Shown: positions 37,320-59,255, counted from the stretch's first letter. The stretch is 64,000 bases of DNA from Okapia johnstoni (GCA_024291935.2 CM044310.1:120414213-120478212); one strand, 5' to 3'. The notes: a model not told the origin generated them from the sequence alone. A program made the numbers and translations.

Positions 37320-37795
37320 AACCCGCCGACAAACCACATTCAATACATCAGCCGGTGCGGCCCTTCAAAGATGTCTCAGGTGAAGCCATTCCTGTTTCAA
37401 ACCCTGCAATGTCTCCCCAGTTCATTTAGAGTCAAAGCCAAGACCCTCATAGTGTTATGCAGCATCTGCCTGCAAACAGAACCCCAATCCTCTCTGAGAT
37501 AAGCTCCTGGTATTCCCTCTTCATCACTGACTCAGCTCCATGACCTCCTTGATATGCCTCAGACATTCCAGGATATATTCCAGCCATAAAGCCCTTGAAC
37601 CGGACATTCCCTTTATTTAGAGAGAATTTCTCCTGATACCCACAGAGCCAGTGCCTTCTCTTCCAAGTCTCTGTATAAAAGCCAGCTTCCTGAAGAGGTC
37701 CCAACTTGATTTGATTTACAATTATGACCTGTCCTGATCCCCTCATAGCTTGGTGTGTATGATTCAATTTACCCTACTCCAGTTTTTCCCTTCAG
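37320..37795 (+). mobile_element. L2 LINE 3' relic
   Basis: It resembles the L2 3' end (agttcatttagagtcaaagc, cataaagcccttgaaccgga, aagtctctgtataaaagcca); strongly diverged. Confidence 0.45.
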
Positions 37796-37984
37796 TAATA
37801 CTTAAGATCACCTAGTTTTTTATACAATTATTTATTATGCTGTTTATGTTAACTCTGCAGGGCAAGATTTTTTTTTTTTTCAACTTGTGTTCAATGATGC
37901 TTTTCAAGTGCCCAGGCCAGTGATTCTGGTATCTAAGTGAAAAATGAATGATTTAGAAAAAACAAAAACACCTAAGAATGGAAT

Positions 37985-38400
37985 CAAGAAAGAGTGATGT
38001 GGTAGGAAGTGGGAGGGAGGTTCAAGAGGGAGGGGGCATATGTGTACCCACGCTGATTCATGTGGATGTACGCACAAACAAACACAATATTGTCAAGCAA
38101 TTACCCTCCAATTAAAAATAAATAAATTTTTTTAAAAAAGAGTGAGAGTTGGGGGAGGGAAGATAAATTGGAAGATTAGGATTAAGATACACAAACTACT
38201 ATATTTAAAATAGATAACGAAGAATGACGTATTGTATAGCATGAGGAGCTATACTCTATTTTGTAATAACCTGCAAGGGAAAATAATCTGAAAAAGAATG
38301 AATGTATGTATATGAATAACTAAATCACTTTGCTGTACATCTGAAACACAACATCGTAAATCAACTGCACTCCAATAAAAATAAAAGTCCCTAAGTGATG
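37985..38400 (+). mobile_element. L1 3' ends, two in tandem
   Basis: 37985-38135 is a ruminant L1 3' end (gggagggaggttcaagaggg ... ccctccaattaaaaataaat). 38136-38400 is a second, older L1 3' UTR ending tttgctgtacatctgaaaca ... aataaaaataaaag. Confidence 0.75.
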
Positions 38401-38486
38401 TGGATCGATTTATCTTCCACATTGGTAAACATCTTTAAAAAGACCCTGTTGAAGATTGAAAATGCAGTCAATTAATAGCCTCAAGT

Positions 38487-38760
38487 GGAGAAGGCAATGG
38501 CACCCCACTCCAGTACTCTTGCCTGGAAAATCCCACGGACGGAGGAGCCTGGTGGGCTACAGTCCATGGGGTCGCTAAGAGTCGGACACGACTGAGCGAC
38601 TTCACTTTCACTTTTCCCTTTCATGCACTGGAGAAGGAAATGGAAACCCACTCCAGTATTCTTGCCTGGAGAATCCCAGGGACGGGGAGCCTGGTGGGCT
38701 GCTGTCTATGGGGTCACACAGAGTCGGACACGACTGATGCGACTTAGCAGCAGCAGCAGC
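38487..38760 (-). mobile_element. Bov-A2 SINE (dimer) with 13-bp TSD
   Basis: Reverse orientation, ending in a GCA run (38748-38760). Flanked by aatagcctcaagt at 38474-38486 and 38761-38773. Confidence 0.93.
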
Positions 38761-38774
38761 AATAGCCTCAAGTA

Positions 38775-39305
38775 AATTGATTTGCATATAACTTCTTTTC
38801 ACTGAACTTTGTTGAATTTTGGAGTGAATTTCCCTAAATATCCTAACTGTTGCTATTTTTGCAAAATGTGTGCATATGTTAATAAACGTACTTCTTTTTA
38901 AACTTAAAAAAAGAAGAAGAGTGAGAGTAGTGGACATTGAAAACCAGACAAACAAGTTTACTTATTAAAAAGGAATCAAGAGCCTGTGCTGCAGATTTTA
39001 ACGTGGTGATCCTTATGTGGGCCATTCTCTCCTTAAATATAAAATACAAATACTGTGTAATGTTATTTTTTAGTATTCCAATTTCTTACTAGTTCAAGCA
39101 GCTCATGACTCAAGCCTTGGTATTTCTCACAAATAATTAAGCTCCTAATGGACGGGGACAGCAGTGAACATATAAGAATAAAGGGCTGCAATCTTTCCTC
39201 TCAAATACTGCCCCTCAAAAATAGAACTGATGAGAAGCAGCAGCAGCCCTGGCAGGAAAGTCTGAAAGAGCTCGCAAAAGCATCTTTGTTATTCACGCGT
39301 TTGTG
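38775..39305. other. Intergenic, nothing recognized
   Basis: AT-rich; no gene or clear repeat. Confidence 0.4.
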
Positions 39306-39307
39306 CT

Positions 39308-39515
39308 TCCCTAGTGGCTCAGACGGGAAAGAATCTGCCTGCAATGCAGGAGATCTGGGTTGAATCCCTGGGTCAGGAAGATCCCCCGGAGAAGGGAATG
39401 GCTACCTACTCGAGTATTCTTGTCTGGAGAATTCTATGGACAGAGAAGCCTGGCGGGCTAAGGTCCATGGGGTCACAAAGAGTCTGACATGACTAAGTGA
39501 CGAACACTTTGACTT
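39308..39515 (+). mobile_element. Bov-tA SINE
   Basis: tRNA head (cttccctagtggctcagacg) and BovB tail. Confidence 0.88.
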
Positions 39516-39561
39516 TTCACGTTTATAGTCCTCATCTTCATCCCCTTTACCTCCTTGCTAT

Positions 39562-39680
39562 TTTTCTCTTTGGCCACATGGTGAGGCTTGCAGGATCTTA
39601 GTTCCCGACCAGGGATTAAACCCAGGCCCTGAGCAGTGAGACCACAGAATCCTAACCCCTGGGCCACATGGGAGTTCTCT
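39562..39680 (-). mobile_element. CHR-type SINE
   Basis: Reverse orientation; contains cttagttcccgaccagggat and ends gccacatgggagttct. Confidence 0.8.
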
Positions 39681-40079
39681 TGTTATTTTCCTTTTAAACA
39701 TAATGCTGAGATGGTCTCTTAAGTGCAAACCCAAGGGAGCCCCATAGCCGGAGGTTGCTGTAAGTGAACATGCCCCTGACTTTGTCCCCTCTATGCTTCC
39801 TCTCAGGAAAAGCCTGAGCTCCGTGAGGTTCTGATGTGGCTCTAGGGTGACAAGTGGTGGATGACCTGACACAGGGTTTTCTCAAGGAGATAATCACGTA
39901 GTTCCTCCTCACTACACCATCACAGGTGGCAGGAGAGCCTTCTCTTTTAGCTAAGGTTATCTGCAGGCTGTCTCCCCCCGGTGTGTGCTCTGAAGTTGAC
40001 AGAGATGGACCCACGGGTGACGTGGCTTCTGAGTTTCTCTACAGCCTGACTCCTCCCCTGACGGGGGGTGAGGCCTCCC

Positions 40080-40227
40080 GACATCTACTGCATTCACAGG
40101 CATCTGTCCCATGAAGAGGGGACCAAAAAAGCCTTCCCCAGCCTTGTTTGCTGGGAAGAACATTTCCCCTCCAGCCTGGATCTCCTCCTGAAAGACCAAG
40201 TTCGAGCAGCGGGTGAAGGCCGCCTTC
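40080..40227 (-). pseudogene. Out-of-frame finger and tail remnant 3' of gene D
   Basis: Just past the gene D stop, the alternative frame reads EKAAFTRCSNLVFQEEIQ, which looks like the second half of a C2H2 finger with both His replaced by Gln, and later VDVGRP, a tail motif I recall from related ZNFs. A small deletion in the expected TGEKP-CxxC part would explain both the stop and the frame change. Confidence 0.5.
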
Positions 40228-49572
<9,345 letters not shown>

Positions 49573-49864
49573 CGCACCGCGGGGAGTGCAGGACGACCCG
49601 ACGACGCCGGCGAGCGGCGGGTCCAGAAGGCTTAGCTGACCCTCCCCCAGGCCGCACAGAGGCGTACGTGGGCTTGCCTTGCTGTCCTCGCCGCTCTGTC
49701 CCCAAACCCCGGCAAACAGTCACCAAAAACAGACAAAAACCTCCCCATCAGCAACCAACAGCCTCCAGGGCGACGCAGGAAGTCCCGCCCCTGAAAACGC
49801 GACTGGCGACGCCCCCTTCTGTGACGTTTCATTCCGTCCCTCCCTGCACCCGTAGAGCATAGCC

Positions 49865-49880
49865 TTCTGGGTAATGTAGT
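49865..49880 (-). promoter_or_regulatory. ACTACATTACCCAGAA element (ZNF143/THAP11-like)
   Basis: On the minus strand actacattacccagaa, about 308 bp upstream of the gene D ATG, in gene orientation. Confidence 0.65.
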
Positions 49881-50329
49881 CCTGCGTCCGTCCGGGAAGG
49901 GGAATCCGCTTCTGGGAGCCAACGGCCCAGAGGCCTGGAGACTGAAGCCGGCAAAGGGCCTACAGAGGCTCCAACCAAGGAGACGAGGCATTGCATGTTT
50001 CTAAGCAAGTGGACGTACTGTATTGTAAATTTTTTAAACTTTGTGTTCTGCTGCCTCACCATCCCCACAGTCTGTGGGCACCCGGCTCAGGTGATGACTG
50101 AGCTCAGGGTAAACCACTCAGGGAACACCATCAGTCAGGGAACACCAGAGTGATGAGGCTGTGGCTCCCGGCACTAGCTTCCCTCATTCCAGTGCATCAG
50201 TGAAGTCCCCTTATGACATTTGCCTGTAGCCTCTCTGGGTACAACAATAATGGTGGTTGTCCAGAGGCCCTCTTTGTCTCTGGGCTTTCCTCCTACTAAC
50301 TTGAGCGGGCTCCCAGGATATCATGTGTG

Positions 50330-50546
50330 TGAGAGATCAGTTGCTTCAGCCATGTCTGACTCTTTTGTGACCCCATGGACTGTAGCCCATCAGGCTCCTC
50401 TGTCCATGGAATTTTCCAGACAGAATACTGGAGTGGGTTGCTATGTCTTTCTCCAGAAGATCGTCCACACCCAGGGTTCCAACCTGAGTCTCCTGTTGTC
50501 TCCTAAATTGCAGGCAGATTCTTTACCCATTGAGCCATCGGTTAAG
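50330..50546 (-). mobile_element. Bov-tA SINE
   Basis: Reverse orientation; BovB part (gttgcttcagccatgtctga) then tRNA head (gcagattctttacccattga). Confidence 0.85.
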
Positions 50547-50547
50547 T

Positions 50548-50638
50548 TCACTTCAGTTGCTCAGTCATGTCCGACTCTTTGCGACCCCATGAACCGCAGC
50601 ACACCAGGCCTCCCTGTCAATCACCAACCCCCGGAGTC
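50548..50638 (-). mobile_element. BovB 3'-terminal fragment
   Basis: Minus-strand BovB 3' end (cttcagttgctcagtcatgt) abutting a plus-strand BovB. Confidence 0.7.
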
Positions 50639-51605
50639 CATCCTAAAGGGAAATCAGTCTTGCATATTCATTGGAAGGACTGATGCTGAAGCTGAAACTC
50701 CAATATTTTGGCCACTGATGCGAAGAACTGACTCATTGGAAAAGATCCTGGTGCTGGGAAAGACTGAAGGCAGGAGAAGGGGACAACAGAGGATGAGATA
50801 GTTGTGAATCTGTTTACCTCAGATTGGGACTTGAACCCATGTGCTGGGACTTGAACCCAGCCAAAACCCAGTTTGGGACTTGAACCCGTGTGGCTTGGAT
50901 TCAAACCCAGCCAAACCCAGCCAAAACCTTGCTTGAGATTCAAACCCACGTGGCTGGGACTCAAATCCAGCTAAAACCCACAGTACCTGGTTTCAGGACC
51001 TAATGAAGCTAAGGTTCTTGATGTCTCATCACAGAAAGAAATCAGTGAGAGACAAAGTGATAGGTAAGAAGTGGATTTATTCAGATTCAGAGAGCAGCAC
51101 ACTTCACAGAGTGTGGGCCATTGCAGGGGGCGAGTGTGGCCCTGAAATGTGAATAGTTAGTTTTTATAGGCTTGATAATTTCATATGCTAATGAGTAAGA
51201 GGATTATTCCAACTATTTTGGGGAAGGGGTAGAGATTTCCAGGATTTGGGCCACCAGTCACTCCTTGGTCTTTTGACAGTGCCTTGGAACTGTCAGGGAA
51301 CCTCTGGGTGTATCATTTCACTTGCTGATTGAGGATCAAGGTCTAGTCTTGTCTGCAATCTTGGTCCCATTTGATTCTAATCGGTTTATGTTGTGTCCTC
51401 GGGCTATGTTACTCTTTAAAAATTTGTGCCCTGCCTGCACCTTTCCCTCCTTTTATAGTTGGATGGCATCACCGACTCGATGGACATGGGTTTGAACAAG
51501 CTCCGGGAGTTGATGCTGGACAGGGAAGCCTGGCATGCTGCAGTCTATGGGGTCTCAAAGAATCAGACATGACTGAGTGACTGAGTTGAACTGAACTGAA
51601 CTGAA
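50639..51605 (+). mobile_element. BovB 3' portion split by an LTR-like insert
   Basis: 50639-50804 and 51455-51605 are contiguous BovB 3' sequence (ORF C-terminus and tail ending tgaactgaactgaactga). The 650-bp insert between them is flanked by atagttg. Confidence 0.85.
50805..51454 (-). mobile_element. Solo-LTR-like insertion with B-box-like repeats
   Basis: It splits a BovB and is flanked by the direct repeat atagttg (50798-50804, 51455-51461). On the minus strand it has a tataaaaact box near 51165, an aataaatcc near 51075, and a tandem zone at 50820-50975 of gggttcaagtccc-type units. That order (TATA, poly-A signal, downstream tail) fits an LTR. No internal retroviral genes are seen. Confidence 0.6.
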
Positions 51606-51609
51606 CTGA

Positions 51610-51775
51610 GGCTGTAGCCCGCCAGGCTCCTCTGTCCATGGAATTCTCCAGGCAAGAATACTGGAGTGGGTTGCCATTTCCTTCTCCAGGGGATCTTCCC
51701 CACCCAGGGATTAAACTGGGTCTCCTGCATTGCAGGCAGGTTCTTTACTATCTGAATCACCAGGAAAGGCAGATA
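51610..51775 (-). mobile_element. Bov-tA SINE
   Basis: Reverse orientation; ends at gaatcaccaggaaagg. Confidence 0.8.
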
Positions 51776-52045
51776 GAAAATTCATTTGTTGTTGTTGTTC
51801 CTCGCTGGCAAATGCCCTTGGCAAGTGCCAATTTGTAGTTGACATCAGCCAGGAATAAGCAAAAAGGTGCAGCCAAGGAGAGAGTTTGGGTTGTCCACAT
51901 GGCATAGAGGTTCTTACCAAATAAGACTAGGAGTTTAGAGTCTTTCATTACAACCCAGTCATGTTCTTTAAGGTCATCAATGGCTTGAGAGCCAGAGACA
52001 TCCAGTTGATATTGAGGTTTTATATAAGATTGAAATCTATTACTA

Positions 52046-52260
52046 CCCCACGCCCAAGGTCAGGGGCGGCGGCTGAGAGGAGATACCCCACGTCCAAGGA
52101 GCGGCAGCTGCCTGGGTTCAGGAGGGCCAAGAGGTGCTACTCCACGTTCAAGGTCAGGAGGGGCGACCATGAGGAGATACCCCTCATCCAAGGAAAGGAG
52201 AGGCAGCTGCACTTTGCTAGAGCAGCCGTGAAAATGTACCCCATGTCCAAAGTAAGAAAA
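52046..52260 (+). repeat. Imperfect tandem repeats in the BovB 5' UTR
   Basis: About five units begin ccacg/ccatg followed by tccaagg (52046, 52087, 52141, 52183, 52240), often ending in gaggagata. Confidence 0.7.
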
Positions 52261-53470
52261 ATCCAAGTAAGATGGTAGATGTTGCAAGAGGGCATCAGAG
52301 GGCAGACACACTGAAACCATAATCACAGAAAACTAGCTAATTTGATCACATGGACCACAGCCTTGTGTAACTCAATGAAACTAAGCCATGCCGTGTGGGG
52401 CCACCCAAGAAGGATGGCTCATGGTGGAGGGTCTGACAGAATGTGGTCCACTGGAGAAGGGTGGAGAAGGGCATGGCAAACCACTTCAGCATTCTTGCCT
52501 TGAGAACCCCATGAACAGTAGGAAAAGGCAAAAAGATAGGATACTGAACGATGAACTCCCCAGGTCAGTAGGTGCCCAATATGCTACTGGAGATCAGTGG
52601 AGAAATACCTCCAGAAAGAATGAAGTGATGGAGCCAAAATAAAAACAATACCCAGCTGTGGATGTGACTGGTGATAGAAGCAAGGTTTGATGCTGTAAGA
52701 GCAATATTGCATAGGAACCTGGAATGTTAGGTCCATGAATCAAGGCAAATTGGAAGTGGTCAGAGAGGAGATGGCAAGAGTGAACGTTGACATTCTAAGA
52801 ATCAGAGAACTAAAATGGACTGGAATGGGTGAATTTAACTCTGATGACCATTATATCCACTACTGTGGGCAGGAATCCCTTAGAAGAAATGGACTAGCCA
52901 TCATGGTCAACAAAAGAGTCCGAAATGCAGTACTTGGATGCAGTCTCAGAAATGACAGAATGATCTCTGTTCATTTCCAAGGCAAACCTTCAATATCACA
53001 GTAATCCAAGCCTATGCCCCAAGCAGTAACACTAAAGAAGTTGAAGTTGAATGGTTCTATGAAGACCTACAAGACCTTTTAAAACTAACACCCCAAAAGA
53101 TGTCCTTTTCATTGTAGGGGACTGGAATGCAAAATTAGGAAGTCAAGAAACACCTGGAGTAACAGGTAAATTTGGCCTTGGAGTACAGAATGAAGCAGGG
53201 CAAAGGCTAATAGAGTTTTGCCAAGAGAAAGCACTGGTGATAGCAAACACTGTCTTCCAACAACACAAAAGAAGACTCTACACATGGACATCACCAGATG
53301 GTCAACACCAAAATCAGATTGATTATATTCCTTGCAGCCGAAGATGGAAGACGCTCTACACAGTCAGCAAAAGCAAGACTGGGAGCTGACTGTGGTTCAG
53401 ATCATGAACTCCTAATTGCCAAATTCCGACTTAAATTGAAGAAAATAGGGAAAACCACTAGACCATTCAG

Positions 53471-56400
53471 TTCAGTTCAGTTCAGTAGCTCAGTCGTGTC
53501 CGACTCTTTGCAACCCCATGAATTGCAGCACGCCAGGCCTCTCTCTCCATCACCAACTCCCGGAGTCTACTCAAATCCATGTCCATCGAGTCGGTGATGC
53601 CATCCAACCATCTCATCCTCTGTCGTCCCCTTCTCCTCCTGCCCCCAATCCTACCCAGCATTAGGGTCTTTCTCAATGAGTCAACTCTTCACATGAGGTG
53701 GCCAAAATATTGGAGTTTCAGCTTCAACATCAGTCCTTCCAATGAAAACCCAGGATTGATCTCTTTTAGGATGGATTGATTGGATCTCCTTGCAGTCCAA
53801 GGGACTCTCAAGAGTCTTCTCCAACACCACAGTTCAAAAGCAGCAATTATTCACCGCTCAGCTTTCTTCACAGTCCAACTCTCACATCCATACATGACCA
53901 CTGGAAAAACCATAGCCTTGACTAGATGGACTTTTGTTGGCAAAGTAAAGTCTCTGCTTTTAAATGTGCTGTCTAGGTTGGTCATAAATTTCCTTCCAAG
54001 GAGTAAGCGTCTTTTAATTTCATGGCTGCAATCACCATCTGCAGTGATTTTGGAGCCCCCCAAAATAAAGTCAGCCACTGTTTCCACTGTTTCCCCATCT
54101 ATTTTCCATGACGTGATGGGACCAGATGCCATGATCTTAGTTTTCTGAACGTTGAGCTTTAAGCCGACTTTTCCACTCTGCTCTTTCACTTTCATCAAGA
54201 GGCTCTTTAGTTCTTTGTCACCTTCTGCCATAAGGGTGGTGTCATCCACATATCTGAGGTTATTAATATGTCTTCCAGCAATCTTGATTCCACCTTGTGC
54301 TTCCTCCATCCCAGCGTTTCTCATGATGTATTCTGCATATAAGTTAAATAAGCAGGGTGACAATATACACCCTTGACGTACTCCTTTTCCTATTTGGAAC
54401 AAGTCTGTTGTTCCATGTCCAGTTCTAACTGTTGCTTCCTGACCTGCATACAGGTTTCTCAAGAGACAGGTCAGATGGTCTGGTATTCCCATCTCTTTCA
54501 GAATTTTCCATAGTTTATTGTTAACTCCACAGTCAAAGGCTTTGGCATAGTCAATAAAGCAGAAATAGATGTTTTTCTGGAACTCTTGCTTTTTCGATGA
54601 TCCAGCGGATATTGGCAATTTGATCTCTGGTTCCTCTGCCTTTTCTAAAACCAGCTTGAACATCTGGAAGTTCACGATTCATGTATTGCTGAAGCCTGGC
54701 TTGGAGAATTCTGAGCATTACTTTACTAGCATGTGAGATGAGTGCAATTGTGCAGTAGTTTGAGCATTCTTTGGCATTGCCTTTTTGGGGGATTGGAATG
54801 AAAAATGACCTTTTCCAGTCCTGTGGCCACTGCTGAGTTTTCCAAATTTGCCGGCATATCGAGTGCAGCACTTTCACAGCATCACCTTTCAGGATTTGAA
54901 CTAGCTCAACTGGAATTCCATCACCTCCACTAGCTTTGTTCGTAGTGATGCTTCCTAAGGCCCACTTGACTTCACATTCCAGGATGTCTGGCTCTAGGTG
55001 AGTGATCACACCATCGTGATTATCTGGGTCGTGAAGATCTTTTTTGTATAGTTCTTCTGTGTAATCTTGCCACCTCTTCTTAATATCTTCTGCTTCTGTG
55101 AGGTCCATACCATTTCTGTCCTTTATCGAGCCTATCTTTGCATGAAATGTTCCTTTGGTATCTCTAATTTTCTTGAAGAGATCTCTAGTCTTTCCCATTC
55201 TGTTGTTTTCCTCTATTTCTTTGCACTGATCGCTGAGGAAGACTTTCTTATCTCTCCTTGCTATTCTTTGGAACTCTGCATTCAGATGGGAATATCTTTT
55301 CTTTTCACTTCTCTTCTCTTCCCAGCTATCTGTAAGGCCTCTTCAGACAGCCATTTTGCTTTTTTGCATTTCTTTTCCATGGGGATTTTCTTGATCCCTG
55401 TCTCCTGTACAATGTCACAAACCTCTGTCCATAGTTCATCAGGCACTCTCTCTATCAGATCTAGTCCCTTAAATCTATTTGTCACTTCCACTGTATAATC
55501 ATAAGGGATTTGATTTAGGTCATACCTGAATGGACTAGGGGTTTTCCCTACTTTCTTCAATTTAAGTCTGAATTTGGCAATAACCAGTTCATGATCTGAG
55601 CCACAGTCTGCTCCCGGTCTTGTTTTTGCTGACTGTATAGAGCTTCTCCATCTTTGGCTGCAAAGAATATAATCAATCTGATTTCAGTGTTGACCATATG
55701 GTGATGTCCACGTGTAGATTCTTCTCTTGTGTTGTTGGAATAGGGTGTTTGCTATGACCAGTGCTTTCTCTTGGCAAAATTCTATTAGCCTTTGCCCTGC
55801 TTCATTCTGTACTCCAAGGCCAAATTTGCCTGTTACGCCAGGTGTTTCTTGACTTCCTACATTTTCATCCCAGTCCCCTATAATGAAAAGGACATCTTTT
55901 TTGGGTGTTAGTTCTAGAAGGTCTTGTAGGTCTTCATAGAACCGTTCACCTTCAGCTTCTTCGGCGCTACTGGTCGGGGCACAGTTTTGGATTACTGTGA
56001 TATTGAATGGTTTGCCTTGGAAATGAACAGAGATCATTCTATCGTTTTTGAGATTGCATCCAAGTACTGCCTTTCGGACTCTTTTGCTGATCATGATGGC
56101 TACTCCATTTCTTCTAAGGGATTCTTGCCCACAGTAGTAGATATAATGGTCATCCAAGTTGAATTCACCCATTCCAGTCTATCTTAGTTCGCTGATTCCT
56201 AGAATGTCGACGTTCACTCTTGCCATCTCTTCTCTGACCACTTCCAATTTGCCTTGATTCATGGACCTGACATTCCAGGTTCTTATGCAATATTGCTCTT
56301 TACAGCATCGGACTTCGTGTCTATCACCAGTCACATCCACAGCTGGGTATCGTTTTTGCTTTGGCTCCATCCCATCATTCTTTCTGAAGTTATTTCTCCA

Positions 56401-56695
56401 CTGATCTCTATTAGCATATTGGGCACCTACTGACCTGGGGAGTTCATCTTTCAGTGTCCTATCTTTCTGCCTTTTCATACTGTTCATGTGGTTCTCAAGG
56501 CAAGAATACTAAAGTGGTTTGCCATGCCCTTCTCCAGTGGACCACATTCTGTCAGACCCTCCACCATGACCCATCCATCTTGGGTGGCCCCACACGGCAT
56601 GGCTTAGTTTCATTGAGTAGACAAGGCTGTGGTCCGTGTGATCAGATTAGCTAGTTATCTGTAATTTTAGTTTCAGTGTGCCTGCCCTCTGTGCC
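53471..56695 (-). mobile_element. Nested BovB, about 3.2 kb, with 12-bp TSD
   Basis: Inserted in the outer BovB and flanked by tagaccattcag at 53459-53470 and 56696-56707. 3' tail at 53471, 5' end at 56695. On the minus strand the order is endonuclease (56487-55684), RT (55560-53851) and C-terminus. Inactivating changes include stops in the endonuclease (TGG to TAG near 56180; a CGA-type codon now TGA near 55697) and frame changes. The RT motif is YVDD here where the other copies have YADD. Confidence 0.93.
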
Positions 56696-58984
56696 TAGAC
56701 CATTCAGGTATGACCTAAATCAAATCCCTTATGATTATACAGTGGAAGTGAAAAATAGGTTTAAGGGACTAGATCTGATAAACAGAGTGCCTAATGAACT
56801 ATGGATGGAGGTTCGTGACATTGTACAGGAGACAGGGATCAAGACCATCCCCATGGAAAAGAATGAAAAAAGCAAAATGGCTGTCTGAGGAGGCCTTACA
56901 AATAGCTGTGAAAAGAAGAGAAGTGAAAAGCAAAGGATAAAAGGAACGATATTCCTATTTGAATGCAGAGTTCCAAAGAATAGCAAGGAGAGAGAAGAAA
57001 ACCTTCCTCAGCGATCAATGCAGAGAAATAGAGGAAAACAACAGAATGGGAAAGACTAGAGATCTCTTCAAGAAAATTAGAGATACCAAAGGAACATTTC
57101 ATGCAAAGATAGGCTCGATAAAGGACAGAAATTGTATGGACCTAACAGAAGCAGAAGACATTAAGAAGAGATGGCAAGAATACACAGAAGAACTGTACAA
57201 AAAAGATCTTCACGACCCAGATAATCACGATGGTGTGATCACTCACCTAGAGCCAGACATCCTGGAATGTGAAGTCAAGTGGGCCTTAGGAAGCATCACT
57301 ACGAACAAAGCTAGTGGAGGTGATGGAATTCCAGTTAAGCTATTTCAAATCCTGAAAGAAGATGCTGTGAAAGTGGTGCACTCAGTATGCCAGAAATTTG
57401 GGAAACTCAGCAGTGGCCACAGATTTCATTCCAATCCCAAAGAAAGACAATGCCAAATAATGCTCAAACGACCGCACAATTGCACTCATCTCACACGCTA
57501 GTAAAGTAATGCTCAAAATTCTCCAAGCCAGGCTTCAGCAATATGTGAACCATGAACTTCCAGATGTTCAAGCTGTATTTAGAAAAGGCAGAGCAACAAG
57601 AGTTCAAATTGCCAACATCCAATGGATCATCAAAAAAGCAAGAGAGTTCCAGAAAAACATCTATTTCTGCTCTATTGACTATGCCAAAGCCTTGGACTGT
57701 GTGGACCACAATAAACTGTGGAGAATTCTGAAAGAGATGGAAATACCAGACCACCTGACCTGCCTCTTGAGAAACCTGTATGCACGTCAGGAGAAGCAAC
57801 AGCTAGAACTGGACATGGAGCAACAGACCAGTTCCAAATTGGGAAAGGAGTACTTCAAGGCTGTATATTGCCACCCTGGTTATTTAACGTCTATGCAGAG
57901 TACATCATGAGAAACGCTGGGATGGAGGAAGCACAAGGTGGAATCAAGATTGCTGGGAGACATATCAATAACCTCAGATATGCAGATGACACCACCCTTA
58001 TGGCAGAAAGTGAAGAAGAACTAAAGAGCCTCTTGATGAAAGTGAAAGAGGAGAGTGAAAAAGTCGGCTTAAAGCTCAACGTTCAGAAAACTAAGATCAT
58101 GGCATCTGGTCTCATCCCTTCATGGGAAATAGATGGGGAAACAGTGGAAACAGTGTCAGACTTTTTTTGGGGGGGCTCCAAAATCAGTGCAGATGGTGAT
58201 TGCAGCCATGAAATTAAAAGACGCTTACTCCTTGGAAGGAAAGTTATGACCAACCTAGACAGCATATTTAAAAGCAGAGACATTACTTTGCCAACAAATG
58301 TCCTTCTAGACAAGGCTATGGTTTTTCCAATAGTCATGTATGGATGTGAAAATTGGACTGTGAAGAAAGCTGAGCGGTGAATAATTGATGCTTTTGAACT
58401 GTGGTGTTGGAGAAGACTGTTGAGAGTCCCTTGGACTGCAAGGAAATCCAAGCAGTCCATCCTAAAGGAGATCAGTCCTGGGTTTTCATTGGAAGGACTG
58501 ATGTTGAAGCTGAAACTCCAATACTTGGGCCACCTGATGCGAAGAGCTGACTCATTGGAAAAGACCCTGATGCTGGGAAAGATTGCGGGCAGGAGGAGAA
58601 GGGGATGACGAGGATGAGATGGTTGAATGGCATCACCGACTCGATGGACGTGAGTTTGGGTAAACTCTGGGAGTTGGTATGGACATGGAGGCCTGGCGTG
58701 CTGCGGTTCATGGGGTTGCAAAGAGTGGGGCAGGACTGAGCCACTGAACTGAACTGAAATCTATTGCTCACTGGGAAAGGTGGAGAGAGTCCCAGTCTTG
58801 AATCACTGAGGCTTCCTGAGGGATGAATTCTATGCTGCCTTCTAGGAGTAGGGCTCTGTGGCCTCTCAACCTAATCGAATTTAGCTGATAGAGGTCTCTG
58901 ACTTGACATCCATTTGTAGGTGAATTTAAAGTATAATATGTGAAACAATGCAACCAAATACAGCAATCAAGCATATCTTTTATC

Positions 58985-59110
58985 TGGGATTTCCTTGTTT
59001 ATACAGTGGTTAAGACTCCATGCTCCCAGTACAGAGGGCAAGGGTTTGATCCTTGGTTGGGGAGCTAGGACCCTGCATACAGGGCAATTAGGCAAAACAA
59101 AAGGGGATGG
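58985..59110 (+). mobile_element. CHR-type SINE
   Basis: tgggatttccttgtttatac head, body ccttggttggggagctagga. Confidence 0.8.
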
Positions 59111-59127
59111 GGAGATTAACATGGAGC

Positions 59128-59255
59128 CCCCTCGAGGAGGGCACAGCAACCCACTCCAGTATTCTTGCCTGGAGAATCCCATGGACAGAGGAGCGTGGCA
59201 GACCACAGTCCATGGGGTCGCAAAGAGTCAGACACGACTGAGTTACTAACACTAA
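59128..59255 (+). mobile_element. Bov-A SINE fragment
   Basis: BovB-derived part only (cacagcaacccactccagta ... gagtcagacacgactgagtt). Confidence 0.8.

Larger units (their letters stand above)
52046..58762 (+). mobile_element. Near full-length BovB, interrupted by a nested BovB
   Basis: Outer element: 5' part 52046-53470, 3' part 56708-58762 (plus the target duplicate 56696-56707), about 3.5 kb without the insert. A GC-rich 5' UTR with tandem motifs (52046-52260) precedes the endonuclease (52735-53100, broken by a frameshift near 52990). After the insert come the RT (YADD near 57979), the C-terminal region and the BovB tail. Many stops and frameshifts make it inactive. Confidence 0.88.

Noticed and set aside
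50820..50980. Possible CRISPR-like or tRNA array from the repeated gggacttgaaccc units
   Set aside because: Vertebrate context, irregular spacing, no cloverleaf; they lie in the tail of an LTR-like insert.
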